A stretch of DNA of 64,000 nucleotides from the NCBI GenBank assembly GCA_963762525.1, contig CAVXKT010000003.1, positions 620,001 through 684,000 of the forward strand, read 5' to 3'. Source of the DNA: DATFDN01 sp963762525 (GTDB taxonomy: Bacteria; Pseudomonadota; Alphaproteobacteria; Acetobacterales; Acetobacteraceae). The notes beneath the pieces are model-generated. The model saw only the letters and a list, made by a program, of their open reading frames with translations. It searched no databases and had not been told where the DNA came from. Numbering within the stretch: the stretch's first letter is position 1; each line of letters begins with the position of its first letter. Positions 39,080 through 48,354 of the stretch are shown here, piece by piece. The position numbers and the translations under genes are program-made.

Positions 39080-40023
39080 ATGTCCGTATCGCCCGGGAAC
39101 CTGGATAGCCTTTTGAACGAAACCTTTCCGGACGCCGACTTCACCTCGGTGTCTGCTCAGTCCGTGACCGGGGTAGCCTACAACCCGAGTACACGCTAAA
39201 TACACATATTCGACAGTGACGTTAGATACGACCGGTGTGCCGGCTCCGGGCACCGAAGCAGATGAAGTATTGATCGTAACAGGCGTCAATGATACTGATA
39301 ACACCCTTACCTTTTCAGTGTCTCTTCAGACTGGGCAGAACGTTGGTAGCAAACGCGGCACGTCGGCGGATACAGTTCAGATGATCTTATGCTGTCTGGT
39401 GGTCCCGATACCGATAGTGGTTTCGCTGCCGAACTCGGAGCGCCGCTTAGCAAGCAACCTTAACAATCTCGTTGGCGTACTGTCTTCTTCGCCAATCCCG
39501 GCGGGAACCAGTATTACGTTCTCCTCGTCCGGGAGTTCGAATTTGACGCCGCCGACTACCACGACGCCCCCCCACGGTCCCGTTGCCCCCAAACGACGGA
39601 ATGAGCCCGACCTCGCTCAGCGCCAGCGATCAGACGACTATCAATCTGGCGAATTCATTTGGCCAGCAGGTTGGAGCGGCATCGATGACATTCATCGACG
39701 GCGAACACATTGGTGCTGATTTCAACAATCTCGGCGGGGCGGCAGCGGCTGGGCAGGATGTCGGGCCGTTCAACAATCAACTATTCTCGGACCTGAAAGC
39801 ATTCCTCAACGATTGGAGCGCAGCGCAGCCCGGCCTCACGACCGGAGTTAGTACACTGGGCGGTCCGCCGGTGGTCATGCCGGCACAGTTTGTGTTGAAC
39901 CTCGTCAGTGATGGCCTCAACACAATCGTTAATGGTGCGGGACCGGTGGATCAGGCGTTCGGTGGCGCGGTGAATCAGTTCTTCAGCATAGATCAATCGT
40001 TCTTGCTTACGCACACGGCTTAG
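39080..40023 (+). CDS. Unrecognised protein with Pro/Thr linker (frameshifted)
   Basis: From the ATG at 39080 (GGGGAGAG upstream) it begins MSVSPGNLDSLLNETFPDAD. The frame shifts near 39192 to KYTYSTVTLDTTGVPAPGTE and VTGVNDTDNTLTFSVSLQTG, a beta-rich stretch. A further shifted piece (SGGPDTDSGFAAELGAP) leads to NNLVGVLSSSPIPAGTSITF. A linker TPPTTTTPP breaks at a C-run (39568-39574) and continues as TVPLPPNDG. The C-terminal ~140 residues (ASDQTTINLANSFGQQVGAA, FNNLGGAAAAGQDVGPFNNQ, VLNLVSDGLNTIVNGAGPVD) are clean to the TAA. There is no signal peptide. It resembles no family I know; surface-protein-like composition suggests secretion by an unknown route. GC content is visibly lower than its neighbours. 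Confidence 0.55.
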
Positions 40024-40099
40024 GCGCGCACGACGGCGCCGTGCTGGAGCCTCCCTGCGAGTTTAATCGCGCCGCTCGCTGGAACGGAAGGTGAAGCGG

Positions 40100-40337
40100 G
40101 AGTTCAAGCCGGGCGCCAAGGTCGAGGTCAGCCGCTTCAAGGGCCCGGGCGAGATGCCGCCTTCGCAGTTGAAGGAGACCACGATGGACCGGCGCCGCGC
40201 ACCCTGCTGAAAGTGCTGGCGGCCCCGGAGGAGCGCGCGCGCACCAGCGAATGGTTGAAAGCCTGATGGGCCGCGCCCCGAGCTGCGCTTTCAGTTCATC
40301 CAGGAACGCGAGCGCAGTGGCGGGGGTCGACGTGTAG
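40100..40337 (+). pseudogene. parE 3'-end fragment (direct repeat, copy 2)
   Basis: Only the last ~80 codons of a ParE are present: EFKPGAKVEVSRFKGPGEMP, PSQLKETTMD, then, after frame changes, VLAAPEERARTSEWLK and a tail ending in TAG at 40335-40337. It matches the parE end at 37558-37802 with many silent differences and one odd change (FKGPGEM for FKGLGEM). No ATPase or TOPRIM part precedes it; upstream is the unknown gene. It cannot make a working protein. It probably marks the boundary of a duplication or of recombination with foreign DNA. Confidence 0.85.
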
Positions 40338-40361
40338 GGTGGTGTTGGGGGGAATGCGGCG

Positions 40362-42164
40362 ATGAACCGGCGGGCGTTGATGAAGCGGGGGGCGGTTTCT
40401 CTGCTGTAGCTGGCCCGGCCGCTCCGGGCATCGGCTGCCGGCAAGCTACACCGCGTTCGCCCGAGCGATCCAGAGTGGCCGAAAACGACAGTCTGGGACA
40501 AGCTGAACCAAGCCGTCGGCGGGCGACTGATCAAGGTGGCATCGCCGCTCGACGTCTGCGGGAGCGCACCCGATGGCACGGCCTGCCGGGAGTTATTCAA
40601 GGAGCTGACCAACCCGTATTACATCCGCGATCAGGCCGGGCTGACGCAGACCTCGGGCTGGGTCGATGCCTGGAACTCGTTGCCGAGCGCCTATGCGATC
40701 GCAGCCCGGACCACCGAAGATGTGGTGGCAGGTGTCGATTTCGCCCGCGAAAATAATCTGCGGCTCGTCATCAAGGGCGGCGGTCACAGCTACCAGGGCA
40801 CTTCCGACGCGCCGGACTCGCTGCTCTTCTGGATGCGCAACATGGACGTCATCACCCCGCACGAGGCGTTCGTGGCTCGGGGATGCGCCGGCGTGCAGGC
40901 GCCGCAATCGGCCGTTACGGTCGAGGCGGGCGCGATCTGGATGCACACCTACAACGCGGTGACGACCGGGACGGGGCGCTACGTCCAGGGCGGCGGTTGC
41001 GCGACCGTCGGCGTCGCCGGGCTGATCCAGAGCGGCGGCTTCGGAAGTTTCTCCAAGAACTACGGCACCGCCGCGTCGGGCCTGCTAGAGGCGGAAATCG
41101 TCACCGCCGACGGAGTCGCGCGGATCGCCAACGCCTGCACCCATCCCGATCTTTTCTGGGCCATCAAGGGCGGCGGCGGCGGCAATTGGGGAGTGATCAC
41201 CCGGCTGACGCTGCGCACGCACGCGCTGCCGGATTACTTCGGCGCAGCGTTCGGGAGCATCCGGGCCTCGTCCGATGCCGCCTTTCGTCGGCTGATCGCG
41301 CTGTTCATGGGCTTCTATGCGGACCAATTGTTCAATCGGCACTGGGGCGAGAGCGTCACCTTCCAGCCGGACAACGCATTGGACATCCATATGGTGTTCC
41401 AGGGCTTGGCTCAGCGGCAGGCAATCGCCGCCTGGCGGCCGTTCCTGGACGCGGTGCGCGCCGCGCCGCGCGATTTCCGCATCACATCGGAACTCCGTAT
41501 CGTCGCCGTGCCCGCACGGCATTTCTGGGACCCCGCGTATATGAAAAAAGTGATGCCCGGATTGTTCGTCTCGGACGACCGTCCGGGCGCCCCGGCCGAC
41601 AACGTGCTTTACGGCGGCGACCGGCACGAGGCGGGGCAGTTCATGTCCGGCTATGGTTCCGCCTGGTTGCCGGTGGAATTGCTGAACAAGGACCGGCAAG
41701 GCTGGCTGGCGGACGCGCTGTTCGCGGCCACGCGGCATTGGCGGATGGCGCTGCACTTCAACAAGGGGCTCGCCGGCGCGCCGGCCGAGGCGGTGCGGGC
41801 GGCGCGGGATACGGCCACGAATCCGGCTGTTTTGGACGCCTTCGCGCTGGCGATCTGTGGCGCCAATATGCCGGCTGCCTTCCCGGGTATTCCCGGCCAC
41901 GAACCCGACCTGACCGCAGCGCGCCAACGCGCCGGCGCCGTGGAGAACGCGATGCGCGAGCTGGAGAAGCTGGTGCCGGATGCCGGATCGTACGTGTCCG
42001 AAAGCGACTTCTTTAACAAGGACTGGCGACGCGCGTTCTGGGGCGCGAATTATCCTCGGCTCGCCGCGGTGAAGCGGAAATACGACCCCGACGGCCTGTT
42101 CTTCGTCCACCACGGCCCGGGCAGCGAGGAGTGGAGCGATGACGGGTTTACGCGCGTGGGATAG
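40362..42164 (+). CDS. FAD-linked oxidase, berberine-bridge-enzyme-like, with in-frame TAG in the leader
   Basis: The mature enzyme (VWDKLNQAVGGRLIKVASPL onward) has the PCMH FAD domain with the covalent-flavin histidine in IKGGGHSYQGTSDAPDS and a cysteine in GGGCATVGVAG where BBE-type enzymes attach FAD a second time. The BBE C-terminal segment lies near RRAFWGANYPRLAAVKRKYD and FFVHHGPGSEEW. Members oxidise sugars, alcohols or alkaloid-like substrates, passing electrons to oxygen. In-frame codons upstream from an ATG at 40362 spell a twin-arginine-like leader (MNRRALMKRGAVSLL), but a TAG at 40407 interrupts it. The next usable start in frame is GTG at 40536, inside the mature domain. So the gene is broken or the TAG is an error. 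Confidence 0.8.
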
Positions 42165-42203
42165 GTCGTGCCCCTCGCGGTGCCCCGGGGTCGGATCGTC
42201 TCC

Positions 42204-42227
42204 CTCTCCGCCCCTCGGGGCGGAGAG
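42204..42227. repeat. Intergenic GC-rich palindrome
   Basis: CTCTCCGCCCC and GGGGCGGAGAG are perfect inverted arms around TC, in a C/G-rich gap between the BBE gene and the convergent trmJ gene. It could form a strong hairpin and act as a bidirectional terminator; no T-run follows. It resembles the other intergenic palindromic elements of this window. Confidence 0.6.
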
Positions 42228-42314
42228 GGGCGGGGTGAGGTGGGGGACGCCACGATGCCCCTGGCCGCTTGTTGCGTTTTCCCCAACTCTCCCCGGCCCT
42301 CTCGGTCCGCTTTT

Positions 42315-43112
42315 CTAGAGTCGGCTCGGATCCTCGATCCTTCCCAGCTGCCGACGGCCGTGCGCCAATTCCGTCACTACGCCGTGCAAGGTTCGTAACT
42401 CCTGCTCCGTCACCTCGCCGCGCTCGAAGAAGTGGCGCAGATTGCGGACCATGCCGGGGCGCTTCGGGAGGTTGCGCAGGAAGCCGCAATCGTCGAGCTC
42501 CGCGGTGAGGTGGGCGAGGAAGTTCTCCAGCTCCGTCTTGGTGGCGATGCGGGTCTCGTTGGTCATCAGCGCGCGTAGCGGGGTCGGCTCGTCTTCCATC
42601 CACCACTCGTAGGCGAGCACCATCACCGCTTGCGCCAGATTGAGTGATAGAAAGGCGGGGTTCAGCGGAAATCGCACCAGCGCGTCGGCCTGCGCCAGGT
42701 CGTCATTGTCGAGCCCGGCGCGTTCGGGACCGAACAGGAGCCCGGCGCGGAGCCGTCGGGCGGCGATGGCGCGCAGCTCGACGGCGGCGCCGCGCGCGGT
42801 CAGCACGGGTTTGATGACGTGGCGCGGGCGCGGGCAGGTGGCGAGCACGCGGTGCAGATCGGACACCGCATCGGCGACCGTCGCATGCACGGTGACGCAA
42901 TCGAGGATGCGGTGCGCGCCCGACGAATTGCGCCACGCCTTCGGCTGCGGCCAGCCGTCGCGCGGCGCCACCAGGCGCAGGTGAAACAGCCCGCCATTGG
43001 CCATCGCTCGCGCGCAGGCGCCGATGTTGTCGGCAAGCTGCGGGCGGACCAGGATCACGGCGGGCGAGTGCTCGATCGGCGCGAGATCGGCGCCGCCGTC
43101 GCGGCCGGTCAC
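42315..43112 (-). CDS. trmJ: tRNA 2'-O-ribose methyltransferase, TrmJ/SpoU family
   Basis: A 265-residue SPOUT methyltransferase. The N-terminal motif is ILVRPQLADNIGACARAMAN, with LRLVAPRDGWPQPKAW next. The SAM-binding knot motifs are LLFGPERAGLDNDDLAQADA and FPLNPAFLSLNLAQAVMVLA. The C-terminal extension (TKTELENFLAHLTAELDDCG) is typical of TrmJ, which methylates the ribose at position 32 of tRNAs. The frame is open to 43211, but the preferred start is the GTG at 43112 (VTGRDGGADLAPIEHSPAVI). It is followed 13 bases upstream of the cysS stop region on the same strand. Confidence 0.85.
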   Translation of the reverse strand: MTGRDGGADLAPIEHSPAVILVRPQLADNIGACARAMANGGLFHLRLVAPRDGWPQPKAWRNSSGAHRILDCVTVHATVADAVSDLHRVLATCPRPRHVIKPVLTARGAAVELRAIAARRLRAGLLFGPERAGLDNDDLAQADALVRFPLNPAFLSLNLAQAVMVLAYEWWMEDEPTPLRALMTNETRIATKTELENFLAHLTAELDDCGFLRNLPKRPGMVRNLRHFFERGEVTEQELRTLHGVVTELAHGRRQLGRIEDPSRL

Positions 43113-43223
43113 TCGCGGTTTCCAACTTCGGCCCGGCCAGCAGTGTCTGAGGGTCTTGCGGTCCTCGGTAAGCCTCTCCACCACTGCCCGCCGCCAAGTT
43201 CGTTGAACCATCCGGATGATCCG

Positions 43224-44534
43224 TCAGGAATCACGCGCCCTTGCCTCCAGCTCTCTCCGTATTTCGTCCGCCCTTGGATAGTCACCACGGCGCCGAGCTT
43301 CGGCGCGCTCTGCGATAGCGCGTCGATCGTCGGGATCCCTCTCGTCGCCACGAAACCATGCGGCCGGGTCCTTACCCAGCAACCCGAGCACATCTCCGCC
43401 GGCACGCAATCCCGCTGCCGCCGCCGCATCGCCCGCCAGTGCCGCGTCTGCCAGCGCGTGCAGCGCCGATACCGCGAGCGGTGTGTTGAGATCGTCGCAC
43501 AGCGCCGCCAGCACCGACTCCGGCATCCTCTGAGACAGCGTGGCTTCGGGATGGCGTTCGAGCGCGCGGTACAGCCGATCCAGCTCGCGCCTCGCCTCCG
43601 CCAATCCCGCATCGGTGAAGTCCAGCTCGCTGCGATAATGCGTCTTCAGCAGCAGCAGCCGGATCGCCTCGCCCGGAATCCAATCCAGCAGCTCGCGGAC
43701 GGTGAAGAAATTGCCGAGGCTTTTCGCCATCTTCTCGCCGTTCACCCGCAGCATCCCGTTATGCATCCAGATACGGGCGAAACCGCTGCCGGGCAGGGCG
43801 CAGAGGCTCTGCGCGCGCTCGTTCTCGTGATGCGGGAAGATCAGGTCGCGGCCGCCGCCGTGGATGTCGAAATCGGCGCCGAGATAACGGAGTGCCATGG
43901 CGCTGCACTCGATGTGCCAGCCCGGCCGACCGCGCCCCCACGGGCTTTCCCAGCCCGGCAGTTCGGGCGGCGACGGCTTCCACAGCACGAAGTCGCCCGG
44001 ATCGCGCTTGTAGGGCGCCGGGTCGATGCGGGCGCCGGCCAGCAACTCGTCCGGGCTGAGACCCGACAAGCGGCCGTATTCGGCGAAGCTGGCGACGGCG
44101 AACAGCACGTGCCCCGCGGCCGCGTAGGCGTGCCCCCGCGCGATCAGATCTTCAATCATCGCCACCATCTCGGCGATATGTCCGGTGGCGCGCGGCTCCT
44201 CATCGGGGGGCAGAACGCCGAGCGCCGCCATGTCGGCATGGAAATCGGCGGTGGTGCGGGCGGTGATCGCCGCGATCGGTTCGCCGGTTTCGAGCGAGCG
44301 CGCGTTTATCTTGTCCTCGATATCGGTGATGTTGCGAACGTAGGTCACGCGCGGATAGAGCCGGCGGAGCAGGCGCGCCAGCACGTCGAACACCACCTCG
44401 GGGCGCGCATTGCCGACATGCGCGCGGTCATAGACGGTCGGCCCGCAGACATAGACCCGCACATGCTCGGGATCGAGCGGCGCGAACCGCTCGCGTCGGC
44501 GGCTCAGGCTGTTGTGCAGGTGCAGATCGGGCAT
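43224..44534 (-). CDS. cysS: Cysteinyl-tRNA synthetase
   Basis: A 436-residue class I synthetase from the ATG at 44534 (MPDLHLHNSLSRRRERFAPL). The HIGH-type motif is VCGPTVYDRAHVGNARPEVV. The zinc-binding parts are RPGWHIECSAM and IFPHHENERAQS, and the KMSKS motif is GEKMAKSLGNFFTVREL. The C-terminal DALR region is shorter than in E. coli but normal for many alphaproteobacteria. It charges tRNA-Cys. The frame continues upstream to 44891 only as antisense of the transporter gene. Confidence 0.95.
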   Translation of the reverse strand: MPDLHLHNSLSRRRERFAPLDPEHVRVYVCGPTVYDRAHVGNARPEVVFDVLARLLRRLYPRVTYVRNITDIEDKINARSLETGEPIAAITARTTADFHADMAALGVLPPDEEPRATGHIAEMVAMIEDLIARGHAYAAAGHVLFAVASFAEYGRLSGLSPDELLAGARIDPAPYKRDPGDFVLWKPSPPELPGWESPWGRGRPGWHIECSAMALRYLGADFDIHGGGRDLIFPHHENERAQSLCALPGSGFARIWMHNGMLRVNGEKMAKSLGNFFTVRELLDWIPGEAIRLLLLKTHYRSELDFTDAGLAEARRELDRLYRALERHPEATLSQRMPESVLAALCDDLNTPLAVSALHALADAALAGDAAAAAGLRAGGDVLGLLGKDPAAWFRGDERDPDDRRAIAERAEARRRGDYPRADEIRRELEARARDS

Positions 44535-44642
44535 GGGCCGCGGAGATACGCCGGTTGACAGCCTGGCGCCATATCGGTAGCGGATGCGGCGCGAAATTGC
44601 GAATGCCTCGCAATTGCTGATCGGAAGGGAGCGAATGGCGGG

Positions 44643-45905
44643 ATGGGCGCGGCCGTGAACGATACCTCCTTGCGCCGCCGTCCCGGCGTTATCGCGCGCT
44701 TCCTCGCCGTGGTCGGGCCGGGCATCGTCGTCATGCTGGCCGACACCGATGTCGGCAGCGTCATCACCGCCGGGCAGTCGGGCGTGCAGTGGGGTTATCG
44801 GCTGCTGCTGCTGCAACTGGTCCTGATCCCGATTCTGTTCATGGTGCAGGAGCTGACGGTGCGGCTCGGCATCTTCACCGGACGTGGCCATGGCGAGCTG
44901 ATCCGTGACACGTTCGGCCGCTTCTGGGCCTGGGTCTCCGTCAGCGGTCTTGGCGTCGCGACGATCGGGGCACTCATCACCGAGTTTTCCGGCGTGGCCG
45001 GGGTGGGGGAGCTATACGGCGTGCCGCGCACCGCGACGCTGCCGATCGCCGCGGTCGCGCTGCTTGCCGTGGTGCTGACGGGATCGTACCGGCGGGTCGA
45101 GCGCGCCGCGATCGCGGTCGGCTTGTTCGAGTTCGCGTTCTTCTTCGTCGCTTGGGCCGCGCATCCGGATCCGAGCGCGATCGCCGCCGGAATGGTCGCG
45201 ATACCCTTCGCGAACAAGCAATACGTCTATCTGGCGGCGGCCAATATCGGCGCCGTCATCATGCCGTGGATGATCTTCTACCAACAATCGGCGGTAGCCG
45301 ATAAGCGGCTGCGGCCGGAGCATTTCGGCGCCGCGCGCTGGGATACAGCGATCGGCGCCGTGGTGACGCAGTTGGTGATGGCGGCGATCCTGATCGCCTG
45401 CGCGGCGACCATCGCCCGCACCGAGCCGAATGCCACGCTGGCCTCGGTCGGCGAGATGGCGCAGGCGCTGACCCCGTTCCTCGGCCCGACCACCGGCAAT
45501 GCGGTGTTCGGCGCCGGCGTGCTCGGCGCCGGCATGGTGGCGGCGATCGTCGCCTCGCTCGCCTTCGCCTGGGGATTGGGCGAGGTCACGGGCTATCGCC
45601 ACTCGCTCGAGCACCGACCGCTGCAGGCGCGCTGGTTTTACGGCGTGTACGCGGCCTCGGTCATCGGCGGCTGCGTGGTCGTCGGGCTGTGGCCCGACCT
45701 CGTTTCGCTCAATGTCGGCGTGCAGGTGATGAACGCGCTGCTGCTGCCGCTGGTTTTGGGTTTCCTGGTCGCGCTGGCACGCCGCGCGCTGCCGGCGGCG
45801 CACCGGCTGCGCGGCGTCTATCTCTGGGTGGTGGTGGCGGTCGCCGGCCTCACCTGCGCGCTCGGCGTGTTCGGCGGCTTCTCGGGCGTCGGGCTTCTGG
45901 GCTAG
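44643..45905 (+). CDS. Nramp-like divalent metal transporter with non-canonical motifs
   Basis: A 420-residue membrane protein with about eleven hydrophobic segments (VVGPGIVVMLADTDVGSVIT first, VVVAVAGLTCALGVFGGFSG last). Overall it is Nramp-like, but the first-helix metal motif reads DTDVGS instead of DPGN, and the sixth-helix region reads IMPWMIFYQQSAVADKRL with Trp in place of the His of MPH. Nramp relatives that lack these residues are known for ions other than Mn/Fe (such as Mg or Al). The true ion is unclear. GTG/ATG near 44643 follows a divergent promoter gap with cysS; ten bases separate its stop from the dioxygenase. Confidence 0.8.
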   Translation: MGAAVNDTSLRRRPGVIARFLAVVGPGIVVMLADTDVGSVITAGQSGVQWGYRLLLLQLVLIPILFMVQELTVRLGIFTGRGHGELIRDTFGRFWAWVSVSGLGVATIGALITEFSGVAGVGELYGVPRTATLPIAAVALLAVVLTGSYRRVERAAIAVGLFEFAFFFVAWAAHPDPSAIAAGMVAIPFANKQYVYLAAANIGAVIMPWMIFYQQSAVADKRLRPEHFGAARWDTAIGAVVTQLVMAAILIACAATIARTEPNATLASVGEMAQALTPFLGPTTGNAVFGAGVLGAGMVAAIVASLAFAWGLGEVTGYRHSLEHRPLQARWFYGVYAASVIGGCVVVGLWPDLVSLNVGVQVMNALLLPLVLGFLVALARRALPAAHRLRGVYLWVVVAVAGLTCALGVFGGFSGVGLLG

Positions 45906-45914
45906 GATCGGCGA

Positions 45915-46742
45915 ATGCGCTCCTTCGAGATCCGCCCCATCGCCGGCGCGATCGGCGCCGAACTTGCGGGCATCGACCTTGCCGGCGAGCTGGCCGAGGA
46001 CACCGTGAGGGCGATCCGTGGCGCGCTGCTTGCACATCTGGTCATCTTTTTCCGCGATCAGACGCTCCCGCCGGACCGTTTCCTCGCCTTCGCGCGCCGC
46101 TTCGGCGAGCCGATCGAATATCCGTTCGTGAAGGGGATCGACGGCTTTCCGGAGGTGATCCGGGTCGCCAAGCTGGAGCACGAACGGGTCAATTTCGGTG
46201 GCATCTGGCACTCCGACACCACCTATCTGGAAAAGCCGCCGATGGGCTCGATGCTGGTCGCGCGCGAGCTGCCGCCCCATGGCGGCGATACGCTGTTCGC
46301 CAACCAGTATCTCGCCTGGGAGAGGCTGTCGGAGGGCATGAAGGCGCTGCTGCTGCCGTTGCGCGCCGTCGCCTCCTCGGCCAAGGCTGATGTCAGCAAG
46401 ACCCGCGAGGACCGGGTGAAGTCCGACGGTACCGCGCGCGCGCCGCTGGAGGCGGTGCATCCGGTGGTGCGCACCCATCCCGAGACCGGACGCCGCGCGC
46501 TCTATGTCAATGTAGCGCACACGGCGCGCTTCGAGGGCATGACGGAGGCGGAGAGCGCGCCGCTGCTGAAATATCTATTCCGCCACCAGGTGCGCGCGGA
46601 GTTCACCGGCCGCTTCCGCTGGAGCCCGGGCGCGCTCGCCTTCTGGGATAATCGCTGCGCTCAGCACAATCCGGTCAACGACTATCACGGCTATAGGCGG
46701 ATCATGCACCGGATCACGCTGGCCGGCGACGTGCCGGCCTGA
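45915..46742 (+). CDS. TauD/TfdA-family Fe(II)/2-oxoglutarate dioxygenase
   Basis: A 275-residue jelly-roll oxygenase. The iron ligands are His and Asp in GIWHSDTTYLEKPPMGSML and a distal His in YRRIMHRITLAG; Arg near it holds 2-oxoglutarate. Other family marks are FFRDQTLPPDRFLAFARRFG, GGDTLFANQYLAWE and FWDNRCAQHNPVNDYHGY. TauD/TfdA enzymes release sulfite, phenols or similar leaving groups by hydroxylating their substrates. The substrate is unknown. It follows the Nramp-like gene by ten bases and faces the inositol phosphate synthase. A Rieske oxygenase a little further on suggests an oxidative catabolic locus (inference). Confidence 0.9.
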   Translation: MRSFEIRPIAGAIGAELAGIDLAGELAEDTVRAIRGALLAHLVIFFRDQTLPPDRFLAFARRFGEPIEYPFVKGIDGFPEVIRVAKLEHERVNFGGIWHSDTTYLEKPPMGSMLVARELPPHGGDTLFANQYLAWERLSEGMKALLLPLRAVASSAKADVSKTREDRVKSDGTARAPLEAVHPVVRTHPETGRRALYVNVAHTARFEGMTEAESAPLLKYLFRHQVRAEFTGRFRWSPGALAFWDNRCAQHNPVNDYHGYRRIMHRITLAGDVPA

Positions 46743-46746
46743 CGAA

Positions 46747-47816
46747 CTACCCGGCGATGAAGGCCTCGGTGAGCGCGCGCGCCTCATGGTCGTCGAGCTG
46801 CGCCGGCGGGCTCTTCATCAGATAGGCGCTGGGGCCGGGCAATACCCCGCCGATGCCGCGATCGAGCGCGAGCTTCGCGAGCCGTACCGCGTCGATCACG
46901 ACGCCGGCGGAATTCGGGCTGTCCCAGACTTCGAGCTTCAGCTCACAGGCGAGCGGGACGTTGCCGAAACCGGTGCCCTCCAGACGAATATAGGCGAACT
47001 TGCGATCGTTCAGCCATTCCACGTAATCGCTCGGGCCGACATGGACGGCACTCTGCGGGCAGCGCTTCCGCCAATTGGCTCGTGACGGCGCGGGTTTTCG
47101 ACAGCTTCTTCAATTCCAGCCGGTCGCGTTCCAGCATGTTCAGAAAGTCGGTGTTGCCGCCGAAATTGAGCTGATAGGTACCGATCGACGCGCACACCGC
47201 GCTCGCGGAACAGATGCGCCAGCATCCGGTGCACGATCGTGGCGCCGACCTGGCTCTTCACGTCGTCACCGATCAGCGGCAGCTTGCGGGCGGCGAAGCG
47301 CGCCGCCCGGGCGGGGTCGGAGGCGATGAAGACGGGGATGCAGTTGACCAGGGCGCAGCCCGCCTGCAACGCCGCCTCGGCGTAGTAGCGCGCCGCGTGT
47401 TCCGAACCGACCGGCAGGAAGCAGACCAGCACGTCGGTCTCCGTGCGGCGCAGGACGGCGGCGGCATCGACGACTTGGGCATCGGACTCGATCAGCATTG
47501 CTTGCAGGTATCGTCCGATGCCGTCGAGCGTCGGGCCGCGATGAACGCGAACGCCGGTGTGCGGCACGCGCGCGAAGATATGCGTGTTGTTGGGCGAAGC
47601 GCCGATCGCCTCGGCGAGATCGCGCCCGACCTTGGCCGCGGTGATGTCGAAGGCGGCCGAGAATTCCACGTCGCGCACGTGGTAGCCGCCGAGCACGACA
47701 TGCATCAGGCCGGGCACGCGCTCGGCCGGCTCGGCGTCGGCATAAAAGGTCACGCCCTGCACCAACGAGGCCGCGCAATTGCCGACCCCGGCGACCGCTA
47801 CCCGCAGCTTCGCCAT
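46747..47816 (-). CDS. ino1: myo-Inositol-1-phosphate synthase (two frameshifts)
   Basis: About 356 residues of the short bacterial MIPS type. MAKLRVAVAGVGNCAASLVQ opens the NAD fold, followed by DVEFSAAFDITAAKVGRDLA, FIASDPARAARFAARKLPLI, GDDVKSQVGATIVHRML, GNTDFLNMLERDRLELKKLS, SDYVEWLNDRKFAYIRLEG, and the C-terminal CELKLEVWDSPNSAGVVIDA. Frame changes near 47185 and 47056 are each cured by removing one base. It cyclises glucose 6-phosphate to inositol 1-phosphate. This form is usual in actinobacteria and archaea and uncommon in alphaproteobacteria. It lies next to the Rieske oxygenase small-subunit gene on the same strand. Confidence 0.88.
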
Positions 47817-47886
47817 TTCCGCACTCCGCTCTCCGCCGGGCGGAAAACGCTGCACCGTCGGAAGGGTTGCGGTCGGTTCCGTCCGA

Positions 47887-48351
47887 TCAGAGCGGGATTG
47901 CAACCAACGTGTCGAAGCGCTGGCTGTCGCAGATGACCAGCCGCTCGGCAAATCGCAAGCCGCCCGGCTCCTCGCGCACGCGGTCGAGATACCGCCCGGC
48001 GGCGAACAGATCCATCCGCCCGTCGCGCATGGTGCGGATCACCAGGAACGGCGTCTCGGCCGCGATCTCGGCGGCGGCTTCGCGGATCAGCGGCAAGCCG
48101 ATGATGTGGCGATACATCTGCCGTTCGTAGATGTTCGCCTTGCGCAGCGCCATCACGCGATCGTCCAGCATCGCCCGGCTGTCGGCATAGACGAGGCCGG
48201 CCGGATAGCCTTGTCTCATGTTCTCGGCCGTCGTGATCTTGTAGAGGCACTGCTCAGTGAAGAAGCCGGGCCAGTTCTCCAGCCGGTCGGCGTCGATCTC
48301 CGCCGCATAGCGGGCATTCAGGTTCATCAGTCGGGGCAGGGCCTCGTCCAT
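47887..48351 (-). CDS. Aromatic-ring-hydroxylating dioxygenase, beta subunit
   Basis: A 154-residue protein with the cone-shaped NTF2-like fold signatures of ring-hydroxylase small subunits: NARYAAEIDADRLENWPGFF, FTEQCLYKITTAENMRQGYP, VYADSRAMLDDRVMALRKAN, YRHIIGLPLIREAAAEIAAE and the R-rich RMDLFAAGRYLDRVR. Such subunits hold the alpha3beta3 oxygenase together. Its ATG lies three bases after the alpha-subunit stop, so they are co-translated. The pattern YERQMYRHIIG resembles anthranilate/salicylate/2-halobenzoate-type oxygenases; the substrate remains open. Confidence 0.88.
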   Translation of the reverse strand: MDEALPRLMNLNARYAAEIDADRLENWPGFFTEQCLYKITTAENMRQGYPAGLVYADSRAMLDDRVMALRKANIYERQMYRHIIGLPLIREAAAEIAAETPFLVIRTMRDGRMDLFAAGRYLDRVREEPGGLRFAERLVICDSQRFDTLVAIPL

Positions 48352-48354
48352 CGA

